A stretch of DNA of 10,320 nt from Methylococcaceae bacterium (GTDB lineage: Bacteria > Pseudomonadota > Gammaproteobacteria > Methylococcales > Methylomonadaceae): assembly GCA_021647145.1 (NCBI GenBank), contig JAKIVF010000115.1, forward strand, positions 1 to 10,320, read 5' to 3'. Made by a program: the position numbers and the translations under genes. The number at the start of each line of letters is the position of its first letter. Position 1 is the first letter of the stretch. This document shows positions 6,305 to 10,320 of the stretch, in pieces. The notes below the pieces were generated by a model. That model ran no database searches. It worked only from the letters and a program-made list of their open reading frames with translations, and was not told where the DNA came from.

Positions 6305-9300
6305 ATGAAACATAGAGACATCATAAACATACCCGCTAAAAAAAGTTTATTTCTCATCCTCTCCTTTACTATTAGTCCACCTAGCTATAGTGAAGTCACT
6401 CTTGATGGCTCAATGGGCACTGCTGGCAGTATTGCTGGCCCTGATTATCAAATTACTGAAGATGTTGGTCATCGAGCGGGTAACAACCTCTTCCATAGCT
6501 TTGGGCGATTTAATATCAACAAGACAGAAAGTGCGACCTTTAGTGGCTCTGCTGGAATCAAAAATGTAATTAGTCGTGTAACAGGTGGACAAGCTTCAGC
6601 GATTGATGGTATTTTTCGCTCAACTATTCCTAATGCTAATGTCTATTTTCTTAACCCGTCAGGGGTCATTTTTGGCGAAAATGCAAGCCTTGATGTGCAA
6701 GGGTCATTTCATGCCAGTACAGCAGATTATTTGAAATTTAAAGACGGGGTTAAATTTGAAACGGGCGCAGCAACAACCAAACCAATACTCACTACAGCAA
6801 CACCTGAAGCATTTGGTTTTTTGGATGATACTCCTGCAAAAATTACTGTGTCTGGCGGTAATAATAAATTACTCCAAGTGCCAGATAATAAAACACTCTC
6901 TTTAATCGGTGGTGATATTTCTATTAAAGACAGGTCACTTTATGCGCCAGGTGGGCAAATTATTCTTGCTAGTACAGGCTCTGTGGGAGAAGTGGTTTTC
7001 AATAACTCAGGCATTGGCACCTCTTCATTTACTCAAGGAGGCAATATCCATATCAGCCATGCGGCAAATAACCCGATTACAATCATCGGTAATAACCAGC
7101 AAATAGCAGATATTGATGTCAGTGCAGATTCAGCAGGAAAAGTAGTTATTCGTGGTGGGCAGATGGTGATGGATAACAGTTATATCCGATCGGATACAAC
7201 TAACGGAAATGGAAAGGATGTTGATATTGGCTTAAAAGGTGACCTAACTATGAATGGTCTTCCTGAATCACCTGATGAAAAGAAATCACCCCGAAGCTGG
7301 GTAACAGCTAACTCCTTTGGCGAGGGTGATTCAGGAAATATTGTCTTAAATGTTGATAATCTTAAATTAACCCAAGGGTCACGCATCAGTTCTTTAGCGT
7401 TATCTTCAGGTAATGGTGGCGATGTAACTATCAATTCAAATACACTTCTTCTTGAGGGTAATGACTCAAATACCGTACCTTTATTAACGACGGGGACTAT
7501 AGCTACGGGTCATTCAGGAAACATCACCATAAACAATACTGATAAATTAACCGTCAACAAAGGAGCTTCTATCAACACCTTTACCAAGGCAAAGGGAAAT
7601 ACGGGTGAAGTGTTAATCAACACAGCTTCTTTAAATATACACGATGGTTCAGAAGTAAGTAGCACTGTAACTAAAACAGCTGAGGGAAACAGTGGTGATT
7701 TAACTATTAATGCATCCGGTTCTGTTAATTTATCTAACAATTCAAACATTCAAAATATTACCAGTGGACAAGGGAACTCAGGCCACTTAACCATCAACAC
7801 AAGTGCATTAAAAGTAAGCAATGGCAATATCTTAAATCATACAAACAATAGCGGTAATGCTGGTGATTTAAAAATCGATGCCGGATCATTAGAGGTTTTT
7901 AATGGCACAATAGGTTCTGATTCAGGTTCTAATGCTACGGGGGAAAATGGAAATATAGACATCAAAGCAAACACCATTTTACTAGAGGGTAAAAGTCTTA
8001 CTAATACAGCTGAAATTTCTGGTTCTGTTTCTGGAAGTCAAAACACAGGAAATTTAACAATTAACGCTGAAAATATTGAAATAAATGACTGGGCAGGCAT
8101 AAGGATGGATAACGATGGAACGGGTAATACAGGAAATTTATTTGTTAAAGCCAATGAAATAGTGATGAATAATAATGCTGGAGGATTTAACAAAATTTCG
8201 GCTGATCTCTCTTCTACTGGTAATTCTGGAAACTTAACAATAGAATCACAAAATATTGAAATACGCGATGGAGGAAAAATATCAATTGACAATTATGGAA
8301 GTGGCAAGTCAGGTGTGTTATCTGTCACGGCAAATGAGAATATTATATTGGAAGGCACCTCCACTTTTTCCATACCCAATGAAGACCCTATAACAATAAG
8401 TTCTAGTATATCAAATGGTGCCTTTTCCTCTGGACAAGTTGAAAACACCTTTATTTCAGCAAAAAACATTCAAATTAAAGACAAAGCTAATATCCACACT
8501 CCCACAACTAGTACAGCTTTGGGAAGTAACCTGTGTATTAAAGCGGATCAAATTATAATGCAAGACACTGCTTTTATTACTACTGGAACAATCTCACTGT
8601 CTAATACAGCGGCAACAGGAAAAGCAGGCAACCTGGACATTGATGTTAATTATTTGAAAATGAATAACAACGCATTTATTGACACACATAGTAATAATGT
8701 AGGAGGTAGTGGACATATCACAATTGATGCCAACAACATAGAGATGAATCATCAATCACTTATCGCAACTGCCACTGAGGGTGCAGGTAAGGCGGGTAAT
8801 TTAACGATTGAAGTTGATAATCTACTACTAAATGATTCTGCTCTAGCTACGTTAAGTACTTTCGTTAATTTTGATAGCACAACTGAACCAGAAACAGCAA
8901 AATCAGGCGATATTAATATTACAGTCAATCGAACAATGCGATTAGAAAAAAAATCAGCTATCACATCACTGACTGACAAAGCCAATGCAGGAGTTATAAA
9001 AATAAACGGCGATGCAATGCTACAACTTCATGATGAGAGTAAAATTCTGTCAACCGTATTTGACGGTCAAGGACAAGGTGGAGACATTATTATTGACAAT
9101 CCTATTGTTGCTTTAGATAACAGTTTTATTGCTGCCCAGGCAGTTAAAGGTGCTGGAGGTAAAATCTCAATTTCCGGTATTTTGCTTCAGTCACCACTCA
9201 GCGTTATAACAGCCAGTTCTAAACTAAATACTGATGGACAGCTTAATTTAAAACCAGAAACAAACATTAGCGGAAACCTTGCTGTTTTACCTGAATCCTT

Positions 9301-9523
9301 ACTCAATGCCTCGGCACATTTAAGTGATCGCTGTGTTACTCGCTCAGATAAAAATAGCTTTATAATAAAAAGCAGAGGCGGTATTCCTTTAAGTCCTGGA
9401 GAACTATCTCCTTCAACCGTTCTGGGTTATTTATTATCTGAAAAAAATTCAGGTAAATTACAAACCAGTCAAAAGCATCACGAACCATTATTATCATTCA
9501 ATAGTATTTCTTGTATTCAATAG
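6305..9523 (+). CDS. TpsA-type filamentous haemagglutinin-like exoprotein, full length
   Basis: This 1072-residue protein is a two-partner-secretion exoprotein, expected to cross the inner membrane by Sec and the outer membrane through a TpsB pore. A signal peptide covers about residues 1-29, with likely cleavage after SPPSYS. Residues 30-170 form the haemagglutination-activity secretion domain: GNNLFHSFGRFNI (59-71), ISRVTGG (89-95), an NPNGI-like NPSGVIFG (117-124) and SFHASTADYL (134-143). From about residue 240 to 960 run about 24 Gly-centred units such as GNSGNLTI, GNAGDLKI and GKAGNLDI, modelled as rungs of a beta-helix fibre. The C-terminal module has LKPETNISG, LPESLLN, DRC (Cys1010), NSFIIKSRGGIPL and a last Cys1070 three residues from the end. 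The start ATG has AAGAG nine bases upstream. No TpsB gene lies next to it in this window. The role is probably adhesion or aggregation, but no toxin or enzyme domain is visible. A truncated paralogue lies at 143-2731. Confidence 0.93.
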   Translation: MKHRDIINIPAKKSLFLILSFTISPPSYSEVTLDGSMGTAGSIAGPDYQITEDVGHRAGNNLFHSFGRFNINKTESATFSGSAGIKNVISRVTGGQASAIDGIFRSTIPNANVYFLNPSGVIFGENASLDVQGSFHASTADYLKFKDGVKFETGAATTKPILTTATPEAFGFLDDTPAKITVSGGNNKLLQVPDNKTLSLIGGDISIKDRSLYAPGGQIILASTGSVGEVVFNNSGIGTSSFTQGGNIHISHAANNPITIIGNNQQIADIDVSADSAGKVVIRGGQMVMDNSYIRSDTTNGNGKDVDIGLKGDLTMNGLPESPDEKKSPRSWVTANSFGEGDSGNIVLNVDNLKLTQGSRISSLALSSGNGGDVTINSNTLLLEGNDSNTVPLLTTGTIATGHSGNITINNTDKLTVNKGASINTFTKAKGNTGEVLINTASLNIHDGSEVSSTVTKTAEGNSGDLTINASGSVNLSNNSNIQNITSGQGNSGHLTINTSALKVSNGNILNHTNNSGNAGDLKIDAGSLEVFNGTIGSDSGSNATGENGNIDIKANTILLEGKSLTNTAEISGSVSGSQNTGNLTINAENIEINDWAGIRMDNDGTGNTGNLFVKANEIVMNNNAGGFNKISADLSSTGNSGNLTIESQNIEIRDGGKISIDNYGSGKSGVLSVTANENIILEGTSTFSIPNEDPITISSSISNGAFSSGQVENTFISAKNIQIKDKANIHTPTTSTALGSNLCIKADQIIMQDTAFITTGTISLSNTAATGKAGNLDIDVNYLKMNNNAFIDTHSNNVGGSGHITIDANNIEMNHQSLIATATEGAGKAGNLTIEVDNLLLNDSALATLSTFVNFDSTTEPETAKSGDINITVNRTMRLEKKSAITSLTDKANAGVIKINGDAMLQLHDESKILSTVFDGQGQGGDIIIDNPIVALDNSFIAAQAVKGAGGKISISGILLQSPLSVITASSKLNTDGQLNLKPETNISGNLAVLPESLLNASAHLSDRCVTRSDKNSFIIKSRGGIPLSPGELSPSTVLGYLLSEKNSGKLQTSQKHHEPLLSFNSISCIQ

Positions 9524-9568
9524 CCTTTTATACTATAAAGACAACTACTTTATCCTAAGGAGCTATAG

Positions 9569-9967
9569 ATGTTAATTAAAAATTGTGTCTCACTCAGTTT
9601 ATTATGTTTATCGAGTTGTGCCAGTATTGTCAGTCAATCCGAATATCCGGTAACGATCAATAGCTCGCCTGAGGGTGCTACATTTGTGATTAAAAACCAA
9701 GCCGGACAAGAGGTCGAAACTGGAGTGACGCCAAAACAAGTCACACTCACTACAAAAGCAGGTTTTTTTGATGGTGAAACCTATGCCGTCAGATTTGATA
9801 AATTAGGTTATAAATCAGAATTTGCAGTTTTAGATACTCATCTGGACGATTGGTTTTTTGGAAATATTTTATTTGGCGCAACCATGGGGTCATTTATTAT
9901 TGACCCATTGACAGGTGCTATGTGGGAATTACCAGAAGAATCGTCTGTTTCATTAGTCCCAGAATAA
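9569..9967 (+). CDS. PEGA-like lipoprotein with conserved GNILFG..DPLTGAMW tail
   Basis: This 132-residue protein has a lipobox LSS-C (Cys17) with Ala at +2, indicating an outer-membrane lipoprotein. Mature residues include VTINSSPEGATFVIKN and then TGVTPKQVTL, a PEGA-like segment, followed by YAVRFDKLGYKS. The tail GNILFGATMGSFIIDPLTGA, ending in MWEL, is a pattern I know from a family of small bacterial lipoproteins; it contains a short hydrophobic, Gly-rich hairpin-like stretch. A strong TAAGGAG (9556-9562) sits 6 bp before the ATG. The gene starts 45 bp after the exoprotein stop with no terminator seen between, so the two are probably co-transcribed. This makes it a candidate envelope partner of the exoprotein (inference). 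Its biochemical role is unknown. Confidence 0.83.
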   Translation: MLIKNCVSLSLLCLSSCASIVSQSEYPVTINSSPEGATFVIKNQAGQEVETGVTPKQVTLTTKAGFFDGETYAVRFDKLGYKSEFAVLDTHLDDWFFGNILFGATMGSFIIDPLTGAMWELPEESSVSLVPE

Positions 9968-9997
9968 TCACATATTTATATTTAATAAAAAATAACG

Positions 9998-10032
9998 TAA
10001 GTTGGGTTGCCAAAAAACGGCAGCCCAAATTA
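9998..10032. repeat. Imperfect hairpin repeat downstream of the lipoprotein gene (REP-like or terminator)
   Basis: TAAGTTGGGTTGCC (9998-10011) pairs with GGCAGCCCAAATTA (10019-10032) across a 7-base loop AAAAAAC, with one mismatch and one G-U pair in the transcript. It begins 31 bp after the lipoprotein stop. No T-run follows, so intrinsic termination is uncertain. The GTTGGGTTGCC/GGCAGCCCAA core resembles short palindromic repeats scattered through some gammaproteobacterial genomes. Only one copy is seen in this window. Confidence 0.5.
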
Positions 10033-10141
10033 CAAGTTAACCAGATAACTTAATGGCATTGATGCTCTGTACAAGAACAAGAACCTTCTTAAAACACGCT
10101 GATTAGTTACTTAATTAGGTTTATATTATTCCTCATTACTT

Positions 10142-10320
10142 TTATTTCACAGGCTGAGCATCTTTTACTGAAAAGAGAAAATCACCATTGTTTTCATCAG
10201 TGTTCCCATATAGTCCCTACCCAGGAACTAACCGAGCCATCAAGGTACACATAAGGTCAGCCAGCGGTTTTCCGGTGATGATTGCATTTTGAACGGCTCG
10301 AATAGTATATGAGCTGATAC
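10142..10320 (-). pseudogene. Possible degenerate coding remnant, unidentified
   Basis: On the minus strand, fragments in different frames read like protein. IRAVQNAIITGKPLADLMCT continues to a stop at 10217-10219. YLDGSVSSWVGTIWEH lies in a second frame. YGNTDENNGDFLFSVKDAQP, then VK, ends with TAA at 10142-10144. NGDFLFSVKD-QP recalls the GGDYLF-VKDNQP motif of some DDE transposases, but no continuous domain can be built. This may be a frameshifted gene entering from beyond the window edge, or chance. The rest of 9968-10320 holds no gene apart from the hairpin at 9998-10032. Confidence 0.2.

Noticed and set aside
8946..8953. Run of eight A in the intact exoprotein as a phase-variation switch
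   Set aside because: Runs of seven or eight A/T occur at several places in this AT-rich DNA, and nothing shows selection for this one.
7180..8985. Several minus-strand open frames inside the intact exoprotein
   Set aside because: These are the same antisense artefact of repeat codon usage, with no ribosome-binding sites or recognisable protein.
1..10320. CRISPR array, tRNA or rRNA genes
   Set aside because: No regularly spaced identical repeats, cloverleaf or rRNA-like sequence was seen; the only periodic signal is protein-level repeats in the exoproteins.

Overview
The window is AT-rich DNA from a Gram-negative bacterium. It encodes lipoproteins with clear lipoboxes, a secreted serine protease and very large secreted beta-helix exoproteins of the two-partner secretion (TPS) type. 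The exoprotein style (a secretion domain with NLFHSF and NPSGVIFG motifs, then Gly-rich repeats, then an LPES..RC..RGG tail) is best known from cyanobacteria and from filamentous or sulfur-oxidising and methanotrophic gammaproteobacteria. The rest of the window fits a gammaproteobacterium better. That placement is inference; no phylogenetic marker is present.

Layout. Bases 1-142 hold the possible tail of a foreign ORF and a broken junction. Bases 143-2731 (+) are the C-terminal part of a TpsA exoprotein that has lost its signal peptide and secretion domain. Bases 2732-3015 contain a long inverted repeat. Bases 3016-3300 (-) encode a small PEGA-like lipoprotein. Bases 3611-4059 (+) are a decayed ISAs1-family transposase with a truncated 5' end, a frameshift and a nonsense codon. 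Bases 4231-4770 (-) encode a DUF4410-type lipoprotein, downstream of and probably co-transcribed with a secreted trypsin-fold protease at 4851-5969 (-). A divergent intergenic region (5970-6304) carries a candidate promoter and a two-turn-spaced direct repeat. It leads into an intact 1072-residue TpsA exoprotein (6305-9523, +), followed at 45 bp by a second PEGA-like lipoprotein (9569-9967, +). The last 350 bp hold a hairpin repeat and a degenerate coding remnant.

How it may work together. Nearly every intact product is exported: one large surface or secreted adhesin-like fibre, one protease and three lipoproteins. The intact TpsA should reach the surface through a TpsB (Omp85-family) pore, which is not in this window. 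The truncated TpsA shares an almost superimposable C-terminal module with the intact one, so it is either a dead paralogue or a silent reservoir for recombination. Both C-termini end in a conserved, widely spaced cysteine pair, reminiscent of disulfide-anchored TpsA adhesins. The divergently encoded protease, with a non-tryptic S1 pocket and an extra Cys-rich C-terminal domain, is a reasonable candidate for processing surface proteins; that link is inference only.
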